This document shows, piece after piece, positions 49,021 through 56,460 of a stretch of 62,520 nt of DNA (positions are counted from its first letter, which is position 1; every line of letters starts with the position of its first letter). The position numbers and the translations under genes were made by a program. The DNA is from Thermoproteota archaeon (GTDB taxonomy: Archaea > Thermoproteota > Nitrososphaeria_A > Caldarchaeales > Calditenuaceae): assembly GCA_030550155.1 (NCBI GenBank), contig JAUQPZ010000005.1, positions 1 through 62,520 on the forward strand, in the 5' to 3' direction. The notes beneath the pieces are model-generated. The model had not been told where the DNA came from and searched no databases. It saw only the letters and a list, made by a program, of their open reading frames with translations.

Positions 49021-50178
49021 ATGGTCGAGGAGAGGATGCTTGGCGAGGACGATTCCTGGATAATAAGATATTTCGAAAATATTAGTGATCCGCGAGATTT
49101 GATAAACTTGGGGATCGGCGAGCCTGACTTTGACCTGTTTGAGCCGCTCAAGGCCGAGGCTGAGCGCGTAATTAGGCAGGGGCTGAACAAGTATACTCAG
49201 ACAGCGGGGGTGCCTGAGCTGAGAGAGGCCATAGCAGAATATCATGACAGGAGGACGAGTGCCAGCATAAACCCTGACGATGTGGTCGTGACGCCCGGAG
49301 CCTCAAACGCCCTCTTCATGAGTCTGGCCACTATAATCCATCCCGGGGATGTGGTGGTTATTCCTACACCCTCCTTCCCGCCCTTCATGTCGCTCACGAA
49401 GATTTTGCGAGGCAGAGTAGTTGAGGTGGGGCCTCTCCCGGGGAGCAACTTCCAGATCGACGTGAGGGGCATAGAGGCAGCGCTTAGGGAGGGCGCGAGG
49501 GCAGTTATAGTTAATAGCCCTACAAACCCTACAGGAACTGTTATTGACGAGAGCAGCTTCTCAAGGGTGGTGGAGCTGTGCAGGGGGAGTGGCGCCTACC
49601 TAATATCTGACGAGGTTTATGAGAGGTTTGTCTACGGCGTCGACTACATCAGCGCGGCGAAGTATTGGAGAGACGACGATAGGGTGATTATAATTGGCAG
49701 CTTCTCAAAAACCCTAGCGATGACTGGGTGGAGACTGGGCTACATGATAGTGCCAGAGCACCTGAGACCCAGCATCATCAGGCTTCAGGCATACATCAAC
49801 GCCTGCGCTCCGAGCGTCGCCCAGTATGTTGCTCTATACGCACTCAGGTCCAGCGAGGTGCAAAGGATGATTGACGAGAAGGTGGCGGAATATCAAAGCA
49901 GGAGAGATGTATTCCACAAGGCCCTCACCACTCAGGGAATATCTACACATCTCCCCAGAGGCGGAATCTATCTGTTCCCGCGCATACCCATGGACCTAGA
50001 TTCCGAGACATTCTGCAATAGGCTCGCAAAGGAGGAGGGGGTTGTGACTGTTCCTGGTAGAGCTTTTGGGAAGAGTGGCGAGGGGCATTTCAGAGCTACT
50101 CTCTCGGCGAGTCCTGATAGGCTCGTGAAGGCTGCTGAGAAGATAGCTGCTTTTACGGCGAGGGTCAGGTCTAGGTGA
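49021..50178 (+). CDS. Class I/II PLP-dependent aminotransferase
   Basis: 385 residues, fold type I. VVTPGASNALFMSLATI (about 91), VNSPTNPTGTV (about 164), the PLP-linked Lys in GSFSKTLAMTGWRLGYM (about 230), and a C-terminal FRATLSAS with the substrate Arg are diagnostic. It most resembles the archaeal aspartate aminotransferase family. Substrate not assignable by eye. ATG at 49021. Confidence 0.93.
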   Translation: MVEERMLGEDDSWIIRYFENISDPRDLINLGIGEPDFDLFEPLKAEAERVIRQGLNKYTQTAGVPELREAIAEYHDRRTSASINPDDVVVTPGASNALFMSLATIIHPGDVVVIPTPSFPPFMSLTKILRGRVVEVGPLPGSNFQIDVRGIEAALREGARAVIVNSPTNPTGTVIDESSFSRVVELCRGSGAYLISDEVYERFVYGVDYISAAKYWRDDDRVIIIGSFSKTLAMTGWRLGYMIVPEHLRPSIIRLQAYINACAPSVAQYVALYALRSSEVQRMIDEKVAEYQSRRDVFHKALTTQGISTHLPRGGIYLFPRIPMDLDSETFCNRLAKEEGVVTVPGRAFGKSGEGHFRATLSASPDRLVKAAEKIAAFTARVRSR

Positions 50179-50189
50179 CAGTAGACTGG

Positions 50190-50744
50190 CTAGGCGCGCT
50201 CTTCTTGACGCCCAACTCCGAAGGCTCTGAGCCTCACCAGGTTGGTTCTACCGGCGCGCTCCACCTCTACTACGTTTCGACTCCGCAGGGATAAGACTAT
50301 TCTGTAAGTTTGAAGCCTCGTGAACCCAAGCTCCTTGGCTATCTCCCTCTGCTCCGCCACTCCTCCACGCCTAATCAGATATTCGACAACCCTGCTCTCC
50401 CTATCATTTAGCCCCACCACATTGCCTTCTCCAAGGCTTCCATGCACCAGAAGGATTGCTATGCCGCCCGAGACGAGTATGAGGGATGCCGCAATTGCCG
50501 GGATTATCATCCAGAACATCGCAGACTCGTGCATAGGCATACCTGTTATACTCCTCATTGCCTCGCTCATGATGTTGTTGTGCTGCCAGAGGCTGAGGAG
50601 CGAGATCAGGAGAAGAGAGGCTCCAGATATGGTCATTGCATAGCCAAAAACTCTGCCGTGGCCGCCAAGAGACAATCTGGCTAGACCCTCAGGCAGGCCT
50701 ATATATTTATTCCGTGGACTTTGGTCAGGCAAGATATCAAGCAT
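50190..50744 (-). CDS. Membrane-anchored winged-helix transcription regulator
   Basis: About 184 residues. Two transmembrane segments (FGYAMTISGASLLLISLLSL and MFWMIIPAIAASLILVSGGI) flank a short external loop rich in Met and His (NNIMSEAMRSITGMPMHES). The C-terminal half is a MarR/ArsR-like winged helix (LIRRGGVAEQREIAKELG then RLQTYRIVLSLRSRNVVEVE). I place the start at the ATG at 50744, about 33 bases from the TATA region at 50770-50782; a longer frame starts at 50792. The DNA-binding domain faces the cytosol and the Met/His loop faces outside. It is divergent from the PepSY/Met-rich/DUF411 genes and probably senses the metal they handle. Confidence 0.78.
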   Translation of the reverse strand: MLDILPDQSPRNKYIGLPEGLARLSLGGHGRVFGYAMTISGASLLLISLLSLWQHNNIMSEAMRSITGMPMHESAMFWMIIPAIAASLILVSGGIAILLVHGSLGEGNVVGLNDRESRVVEYLIRRGGVAEQREIAKELGFTRLQTYRIVLSLRSRNVVEVERAGRTNLVRLRAFGVGRQEERA

Positions 50745-50769
50745 TCCATTGTTTCGCCAGCGTTTCAGG

Positions 50770-50782
50770 AAATTATTATAAT
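50770..50782. promoter_or_regulatory. Near-symmetrical AT promoter shared by the regulator and the metal cluster
   Basis: AATTATTATAATG. The core ATTATAAT is a near-palindrome, so it reads as TATA-like on both strands. It lies about 33 bases before the regulator's ATG (50744) and about 40 before the ATG at 50819. A second plus-strand box CATTAATAC (50792-50800) is closer to 50819. One site may set both directions. Confidence 0.5.
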
Positions 50783-50818
50783 GCCGCTCCACATTAATAC
50801 TATCAGTGTGACGAGGAG

Positions 50819-51550
50819 ATGGACAGGTCTGTTTTAATGTCTGTAGCTTTGGCTACCGTGATTGTGGGCGCGGCGGTTGGCGCCATTATCCTGTATGAAT
50901 TGTGGGCTAGAGGGCCTCCAACTAATTACACCGCAGTTGGGAGTGTGGCGTCCCCAAATTATGACCAAGGCCCATGGATGATGAGTGGATGCCCCTGCCA
51001 AGGATGGGTGGGGGGCCAAGCTCCAGCACCTAGAGGAACTAGAATAACCATTGAACAGGCCCGTGATTTGGTTGAGAATTATGTCTCCTCTAGAATAGGC
51101 CAAGGATTTAAGATACATGAGATAATGGAGTTTGAGAATAACTTCTACGCCATCGTTATTGAGAGTGATTCTAATGTCGGTGCGTTTGAGCTGATTGTAG
51201 ACCCATATACTGGCGTGGTTTCTGCGGAGCCTGGGCCGAACATGATGTGGAACAGGAAATATGGGATGCATTACGCCATGATGGGGTGGAGCACCGAGCC
51301 CTCCATCGACATGCCTATTGGGCCAGAGGACGCTGTGGAGCTGGCGCGGAGATACTTGGCCCAGAGGTTCGGTGAGGAGGTAGTAGTATTGGAGCCCATG
51401 AGGTTTTATGGCTACTACACTCTGGACTATATGATTGGTGGGGAGGTGCATGGAATGCTCAGCGTAAACGGCTACACAGGAGACATTTGGTACCACTCGT
51501 GGCACGGCGGATTCATTAAAGAGCTAGAACTTGAGGGCGAGGAGCATTGA
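50819..51550 (+). CDS. Anchored extracytoplasmic protein with two PepSY-like repeats, Met/Cys/His-rich
   Basis: 243 residues. A single N-terminal helix (ALATVIVGAAVGAIILYELW) exports and anchors it. Two repeats of about 65 residues (ITIEQARDLVENYV ... VDPYTGVVSAEPG and IGPEDAVELARRYLAQ ... VNGYTGDIWYHSWHG) resemble the PepSY domain. Clusters MMSGCPCQGW and MMWNRKYGMHYAMMGW, and WYHSWHG, could coordinate soft metals. ATG at 50819 with GAGGAG immediately before it. It overlaps the next gene by 4 bases. Confidence 0.78.
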   Translation: MDRSVLMSVALATVIVGAAVGAIILYELWARGPPTNYTAVGSVASPNYDQGPWMMSGCPCQGWVGGQAPAPRGTRITIEQARDLVENYVSSRIGQGFKIHEIMEFENNFYAIVIESDSNVGAFELIVDPYTGVVSAEPGPNMMWNRKYGMHYAMMGWSTEPSIDMPIGPEDAVELARRYLAQRFGEEVVVLEPMRFYGYYTLDYMIGGEVHGMLSVNGYTGDIWYHSWHGGFIKELELEGEEH

Positions 51551-51933
51551 GCCAAGTAGAGAAGCCTTTGGCGGCCTTCATACTCTCCCTAGCCGCTGGG
51601 GCGCTGGTGCTGGTTGGAGGCGTGGCCTCACTCTTGTGGATGTATTATCCAGGCTGGATGAGTTGGCGGGGCATGATGATGCCGATGATGATGTGGTGGG
51701 CGGCGTGGGTCTGGTGGATCCCGTCGATCATAGGCATAGCTTCAGGAGCAGTCATAATCGTAGGTGCCCTATCAATGTATAGCAACCCACAGCTCTCCCA
51801 GCTCTGGGGAGCCCTGATACTCATATTCTCGCTGGTGAGCCTCTTAGGGCTGGGTGGATTCATCGTAGGAGCACTAATGGGGATAGTGGGCGGCATCTTG
51901 GCGATAGGCTGGAGACCGGTTGCGAGGGGCTGA
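51547..51933 (+). CDS. Met- and Trp-rich small membrane protein
   Basis: 128 residues with three to four transmembrane segments (FILSLAAGALVLVGGVASLL, IPSIIGIASGAVIIVGAL, LWGALILIFSLVSLLGLGG, IVGALMGIVGGILAIGW). The loop and start of helix 2 read SWRGMMMPMMMWWAAWVWW, an extreme Met/Trp run. Met-rich segments of this kind are used by copper transporters, which fits its DUF411 neighbour. No family is recognised. Confidence 0.74.
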   Translation: MSQVEKPLAAFILSLAAGALVLVGGVASLLWMYYPGWMSWRGMMMPMMMWWAAWVWWIPSIIGIASGAVIIVGALSMYSNPQLSQLWGALILIFSLVSLLGLGGFIVGALMGIVGGILAIGWRPVARG

Positions 51934-51936
51934 GAT

Positions 51937-52443
51937 ATGAGGAAAAGAAGAAAGCGACTACTGATTAATGTCTCCATCGCGGTCTCAATAACACTACTGC
52001 TAGTAGTACTCGCCATCCTGAGCCAAGGAGAAAACAACACTCAACCTGAGGGAAAAACCGTCACAACCCATCCGTTGGTAATTACCCTGTACAAGGATCC
52101 GACCTGCGGCTGCTGTGGCGAGTACGAGAAATATCTGAGGAGCATGGGCGTAGAGCTGGAGACAAGGATAGTTGAGCAGGGGGAGCTGCTGGCTCTAAAG
52201 CAGAGGCTTGGAATACCGGGCACGTTCTTCAGCTGCCACACATCCATCGTGGCTGGCTATTTTGTTGAAGGGCACGTACCGTTGGAGGCCATCTATAAGC
52301 TGCTTGGGGAGAGGCCGGATATAGATGGCATAGCTCTTCCAGGCATGCCTGAGGGGGCGCCTGGGATGGGAGACCATCGGGCCGGCCCGCTACGAATTTA
52401 TGCAAAAGACGGCGACTCGATAAAACTCTTCCTCGAGCTCTAG
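51937..52443 (+). CDS. DUF411 domain protein, membrane-anchored, putative copper-binding
   Basis: 168 residues. One N-terminal helix (LINVSIAVSITLLLVVLAIL), then the DUF411 domain with YKDPTCGCCGEYEKYLRSMG (residues about 52-71), FFSCHTSIVAGYFVEGHVP (about 97-115) and ALPGMPEGAPGMG (about 137-149). These motifs match DUF411 proteins, which occur near copper-resistance genes in bacteria. The Cys-rich loop CGCC and the CHT motif are plausible metal ligands. It ends the three-gene unit opposite the membrane regulator. Confidence 0.88.
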   Translation: MRKRRKRLLINVSIAVSITLLLVVLAILSQGENNTQPEGKTVTTHPLVITLYKDPTCGCCGEYEKYLRSMGVELETRIVEQGELLALKQRLGIPGTFFSCHTSIVAGYFVEGHVPLEAIYKLLGERPDIDGIALPGMPEGAPGMGDHRAGPLRIYAKDGDSIKLFLEL

Positions 52444-52468
52444 GCCTGGGCGCCGACTCCCTTGATAG

Positions 52469-52479
52469 CGTTTAAATTA
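52469..52479 (+). promoter_or_regulatory. TATA box for the YciI-like gene
   Basis: CGTTTAAATTA, about 35 bases before the ATG at 52511; GGAGG at 52498-52502 gives a ribosome-binding site in a short leader. Confidence 0.5.
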
Positions 52480-52510
52480 GACCAACCCATTCGTCTTGGA
52501 GGCTGAGAAG

Positions 52511-52774
52511 ATGCCGTACTTCGTGGTTCTTCTCGAGGCCAAACCGGGCGTGGAGGCTACTCAGGAGCAGAGGCAGGCGCACCTCGACCACCTAGCATCT
52601 CTGAAGGAGAAAGGCGCCCTCTTTATGGCTGGAAGATTCAAGGACGGTAGCGGAGGCCTCTACATCTTGGAGGCTAAAGACCCCGGAGAGGCTAGGTCTT
52701 ACGCCGACGCCGACCCATATGTTAAGTCAGGGATTAGGAGATGCATCGTGAAGGAATGGGACAGAGTCTACTAA
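52511..52774 (+). CDS. YciI-like (YCII) protein
   Basis: 87 residues, dimeric alpha/beta barrel fold. PYFVVLLEAKPG, HLDHLASLKEKGALFMAGRF with the conserved His-Leu, then GGLYILEAKDPGEARSYADADPYVKSG match YCII. The reaction is unknown in most members. The ATG at 52511 follows GGAGG by 8 bases; a TTG at 52496 is in frame. Confidence 0.86.
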   Translation: MPYFVVLLEAKPGVEATQEQRQAHLDHLASLKEKGALFMAGRFKDGSGGLYILEAKDPGEARSYADADPYVKSGIRRCIVKEWDRVY

Positions 52775-52797
52775 GCGCCCAGCACTTGGCAAACCTC

Positions 52798-52808
52798 TAA
52801 ATATATTA
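52798..52808 (+). promoter_or_regulatory. TATA box for the BP74-like gene
   Basis: TAAATATATTA centred about 28 bases before the TTG at 52831, so the message would begin at the start codon. Confidence 0.58.
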
Positions 52809-52830
52809 GCTGTGTGTTTGGGGCCAGGAT

Positions 52831-53286
52831 TTGCGTCGAAAAGCCCTAATCCTATTAGCCGTCGCCGCGGCCGCGGTCGCCGCTCTAACATTGCTCTCCA
52901 CTCAGCTGCTAGAGGTCGGAGAAAGGGGTCCCAGATATTTTCTCGTAGATGTTGGGGGTGAGCGTTTTGTGATCTACGTTGTGGACCCTGAGACGATTAG
53001 GCTTGCTGAGGATAATATGAGGGGGTTGAATAGCCTCTTCCCGATAGGTGAGCTTGAGCGGGGTGACGGCGGATTCAATAAGCCATGGAGCTGGCATCTC
53101 CGGCCGAGTTCTGTCAGGATGGTCGAGGTGGCCATAGAGCTTTGCGATGGTTTACCAAGCCATGTGGAGAGGGACCTAGACTATTGGGTTGAGACCGTTG
53201 GCCGCTATTGTCCATGGAGCGGCAGAATAGTCGCATCCTCTAGTAATCCAGGCGAGCTTCAAGGCTCGGCATCTCCGATTAAATAG
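52831..53286 (+). CDS. Secreted BP74-like small protein
   Basis: 151 residues with an N-terminal signal or anchor (ALILLAVAAAAVAALTLL). The body contains PRYFLVDVGGERFVIYVVDP, then NKPWSWHLRPSSVRMVEVAI, LCDGLPSHVERDLDYWV, and GRYCPWSGRIVAS. The order PWSWHL-ELCDG-CPWS is that of the BP74 N-terminal domain family, whose role is unclear. Two Cys may bridge outside the cell. TTG start fits the leaderless promoter at 52798-52808. Confidence 0.72.
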   Translation: MRRKALILLAVAAAAVAALTLLSTQLLEVGERGPRYFLVDVGGERFVIYVVDPETIRLAEDNMRGLNSLFPIGELERGDGGFNKPWSWHLRPSSVRMVEVAIELCDGLPSHVERDLDYWVETVGRYCPWSGRIVASSSNPGELQGSASPIK

Positions 53287-53312
53287 AGCCCCCTGAAACA
53301 TCAATCCCGGAG

Positions 53313-54323
53313 TTGTCCACACTCTTACTGGCTCAGGCAACCCACAGGCTCCTCAAGCTGTTACCGCCCGAGGAGGCGCACTCGGTAGGTCTCAGGCTGC
53401 TAAGGTATGCACGTCCAAGCCGACTCGGGCCTCCAGATAGCTTGGCTTTGAAGACTTGGCTAGGCGAGCTTCAGCCACCCATAGGACTTGCCGCGGGGTT
53501 TGACAAGACGGGCGCGTGTGTGGCGGAGCTCGCGTCGCTTGGGTTCGGATACATCGTAGCTGGTTCTGTCACGCTAAGGCCGCGGAGCGGGAACAGGAAG
53601 CCCCGAATAGTGAGGCGGAGAGGAGAGGCTTTGGTAAACGCTATGGGTCTGCCAAACCCGGGGGTCGAGGCCTTCTCTACGAATTTGGTAGGCACGGCGC
53701 CTAGTGCGGGAGTCCCGGTGGTTGCCAGCATCGCGGGCTCAAACCCGGAGGAGATCTTGAGATGCTATGAGAGGCTGAGAGGTGTTGTTTCGGCTGTAGA
53801 GGTGAATCTGAGCTCCCCAAGCCTTGAGGACGCCCAAAGGATCTGGTCTGAGCCAGAGTTTAAAATATTGGTGGACTGGCTTGATTCGAGCAAGTGGTGT
53901 CCACTCGCCCTGAAGATCCCTCCCCTTGCGCGGGAGGATTTGAGAAAGCTTGTCCTCAGGGCTGTAGAGGTCTGGGCAGATAATGGAATGGATTGCATCA
54001 CGGCGGTGAATACGCTGCCCGTCAAGGAGGAGAGGCTCTCGACAGGGTTTGGAGGACTCAGCGGCAGACCGCTAAACCCCTACATGGTTGAGACGCTTAA
54101 AGAGGTTAGAAGAATAGTTGATGGAGGCTGTGCGATAAACGCCGTGGGCGGAATATTCACGGGCGATGACGCTATACGCGCATTCAGGCTCGGAGCCTCC
54201 ACGGTACAAATCTACACTGCATTAGCATACCGCGGACCCCTAGCAGCCAGGAAGATAGTTACCGAGATGAGCCGCGCTTTAGCTAGGATGGGAGCCCATA
54301 GACTTGAGGAGATACTACCTTAG
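53313..54323 (+). CDS. pyrD: Dihydroorotate dehydrogenase, class 2-like
   Basis: 336 residues, FMN enzyme of pyrimidine synthesis. The N-terminal helices (ATHRLLKLLPPEEAHSVGLR) resemble the membrane-docking part of class 2 (quinone-linked) enzymes. GLAAGFDKTGACVAELASLGF, GNRKPRIVRR, VEVNLSSPSLED (Ser in the class 2 catalytic position) and GGIFTGDDAIRAFRLGAS follow. TTG start at 53313; no partner pyrK gene is near, consistent with class 2. Confidence 0.9.
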   Translation: MSTLLLAQATHRLLKLLPPEEAHSVGLRLLRYARPSRLGPPDSLALKTWLGELQPPIGLAAGFDKTGACVAELASLGFGYIVAGSVTLRPRSGNRKPRIVRRRGEALVNAMGLPNPGVEAFSTNLVGTAPSAGVPVVASIAGSNPEEILRCYERLRGVVSAVEVNLSSPSLEDAQRIWSEPEFKILVDWLDSSKWCPLALKIPPLAREDLRKLVLRAVEVWADNGMDCITAVNTLPVKEERLSTGFGGLSGRPLNPYMVETLKEVRRIVDGGCAINAVGGIFTGDDAIRAFRLGASTVQIYTALAYRGPLAARKIVTEMSRALARMGAHRLEEILP

Positions 54324-54370
54324 GGGAGGGCCCCGCATCACAATATTTATGGAGCCGCACCTCATTCAAC

Positions 54371-56125
54371 TTGAATAAAGTCATGGAGGACCCAGCCGAC
54401 TATCTCGCCTCAAAATACAAATATCTTATCCGGGTCCCCGGAAGCCGTTACTCGATACTCTTAATCCTTAGCACAGCCGCCATCATAGGTCTCTTCGCTG
54501 GCCAACTCAGCGGGAAGCCGGCCTCCTCCATGTTATACAGCATGGCTGGGTTTTCAGCAGTACCCCTCACGCTGGCGGTGCTGTCTAAGAAGATATTCCG
54601 TGGGGCGCCGCTTCACTCAAACTTCAGGAGGACATGCCAGCTTACACTGCTCTCAAACTACATCCTAGTAGCTGTGTTAATAGTGAGCTACATTTACGAG
54701 CTCATAGGCTCGCGAATATTCGCGCCCGCCGTCTCCGCTACCCTAGCCAGCATAGTCTTCATTAGACTCACCCTGACCTCGGCAATAGATGGAGAGAAGG
54801 GGTTAAGGATAGTCTCATGGTCGGCGCTTGAGCCGATATCTGCGGCGTTTTTCATCTCTATTGCGACCGGTTTGCCTGTCCCCAACGTTGTTCTTGCGGC
54901 TCCCTTTGTAGGAGCGGCCCCCGCCTCTTTCGTGCTGCTCTATCTGAGTCGACCGGATAGGGACGGGATTTCGTCCCTGAGACTTGCCAGGGGATTCACC
55001 AGCCTAATGCTGGAGGGAAATCCGGCACAGCTTGAGGAGACGCTTAAAGTACTGGGCTCGATGGAGAGGCGCGTCACAGATGCCTTCATCTTCAAGGGAA
55101 AAACTAGCGGGAGGCTGTCAGCTATTATAATCCTGCCATTCCACATGGGGCCTTTTAGGAGGATGGGGAGCTCTCTGCTTAACTGGCTCATAGAGTCTAA
55201 GGCAGAGTCAAAGGGGATGAGGATAGTCGCCCTGAAAGGTTGCACGACCCATAGGTCTGACATGATATCGAGCAACGACGCTGCAAGGGTTGCGGATGAG
55301 GTGGTATCCCATGTTTCCAATATCGGTGACGGCTGGGGTGCGGAGGCAGCTTTATTCGGGGAGGAACAGTTTGGCGAGGCACGGGCGATAGCGCTGGAGC
55401 TGTCTGGTAGAAGACTTGCGTTCGTATCTTTGCATCCGAGCCCGATGGAGGATATACCGGAGGAAACTGCGGATTTTGCCGGCGAGTACAACGTCTCCGT
55501 CATTGATACGCATAACTCCTTCTCTCCTGACTTTAAGAGGCTCACACCCAAGAACCTTGAGGACATCCAGAACCTTCTTAGGAGCATAGGCGGGTTAGGC
55601 GAGGGCCTGCGGGGGCCCCTAAAGTTCTCCATTAGCAGGGCCGGGTTTGGAGGCTTTGACCCGAAGAGGGAGGTGGGGCCGTGCGGCTACTCTCTTTTAG
55701 CCTTCGAGGTTTGTGGAAAGAGTATAGCTCTGGCAGTGATAGACGGTAACAACGCGCATCCGTGGGTTGCCGAGGCCCTTAAAGATGGTCTCAGGAGATT
55801 GGGGTGGCATCAGGCGGAGGTCCTCACAACTGATACTCACTCCATTAACGGAGTTGTGCTGGGAGGCCGAGGATACTACCCAGTAGGGGAGCATACCAGC
55901 CGTGAAGAGCTTTTGCACATCTTTGAAAGGCTGTCACGGGAGGCGGCCTCATCGCTAGAGGAGACCGAGGCTAGCTTCACAAGGATAAGACACTCGGAGG
56001 TGAGGCTCTTTACCGCGGAGACCCTCGAGCGCCTAGCAAACAGGGTGAGAAAACATGTCACCATCTATCTGGCACACATGGTCGCCGCCACCGTTTTAGC
56101 TTATCTGGCGGCGCTCCTCATATAG
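54371..56125 (+). CDS. DUF2070 family archaeal membrane protein
   Basis: 584 residues. About six transmembrane helices occupy the N-terminal 190 residues, a large soluble domain follows, and a last helix ends the protein (MVAATVLAYLAALLI). Soluble blocks KGCTTHRSDMISSNDAA, VSLHPSPMEDIPEE and LTTDTHSINGVV with His and Asp residues look like a metal site. DUF2070 is restricted to archaea and has no known function. TTG at 54371 and ATG at 54383 both fit the AATATTTAT box at 54342-54350. Confidence 0.88.
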   Translation: MNKVMEDPADYLASKYKYLIRVPGSRYSILLILSTAAIIGLFAGQLSGKPASSMLYSMAGFSAVPLTLAVLSKKIFRGAPLHSNFRRTCQLTLLSNYILVAVLIVSYIYELIGSRIFAPAVSATLASIVFIRLTLTSAIDGEKGLRIVSWSALEPISAAFFISIATGLPVPNVVLAAPFVGAAPASFVLLYLSRPDRDGISSLRLARGFTSLMLEGNPAQLEETLKVLGSMERRVTDAFIFKGKTSGRLSAIIILPFHMGPFRRMGSSLLNWLIESKAESKGMRIVALKGCTTHRSDMISSNDAARVADEVVSHVSNIGDGWGAEAALFGEEQFGEARAIALELSGRRLAFVSLHPSPMEDIPEETADFAGEYNVSVIDTHNSFSPDFKRLTPKNLEDIQNLLRSIGGLGEGLRGPLKFSISRAGFGGFDPKREVGPCGYSLLAFEVCGKSIALAVIDGNNAHPWVAEALKDGLRRLGWHQAEVLTTDTHSINGVVLGGRGYYPVGEHTSREELLHIFERLSREAASSLEETEASFTRIRHSEVRLFTAETLERLANRVRKHVTIYLAHMVAATVLAYLAALLI

Positions 56126-56187
56126 ACCCCTTACTTGGAGCGAAATATTATATTCTTGACGCCTAAAGCAATCTATTAGCACGGCGG

Positions 56188-56451
56188 TTGATTCCGCAGA
56201 TAATAATCGGGAAAAAGCCACTACTTAGATACGTGACAGCCTGCCTAACCACTTTTAATAGCGGTAGCAACAGGGTTGTTCTGAGGGCTCGAGGCCGGAG
56301 AATTAGCTCTTGCGTCGATGTAGTCAACATGCTCAGGAAAGGGTTTCTCGTCGATATCACAATCGAGAGGATAAGCATCGGAACCGAGAAGATTAGTATA
56401 GATAATAAGGAGAAAAACATCAGTTATATAGAGATCGTTCTTAGACGGTAG
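56188..56451 (+). CDS. albA: Alba family chromatin protein
   Basis: 87 residues. IGKKPLLRYVTACLTTFNSG, VVLRARGRRISSCVDVVNMLR, VDITIERISIGTE and ISYIEIVL reproduce the Alba fold order. The Lys pair of IGKK binds DNA and is acetylated in Sulfolobus. TTG start at 56188; the AT-rich ATATTATATTC near 56144-56154 is a possible TATA box. Confidence 0.9.
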   Translation: MIPQIIIGKKPLLRYVTACLTTFNSGSNRVVLRARGRRISSCVDVVNMLRKGFLVDITIERISIGTEKISIDNKEKNISYIEIVLRR

Positions 56452-56460
56452 TGTAAAGAT

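Noticed and set aside
50834-51505. 223-residue minus-strand open frame opposite the PepSY-like gene
   Set aside because: It lies entirely antisense to a gene with a signal helix, repeats and a coupled operon; its translation is His/Ser-rich without a plausible domain. It is a shadow frame.
54940-55632. 230-residue minus-strand open frame inside DUF2070
   Set aside because: Ser/Pro-rich shadow of the DUF2070 coding strand, without a start signal or domain.
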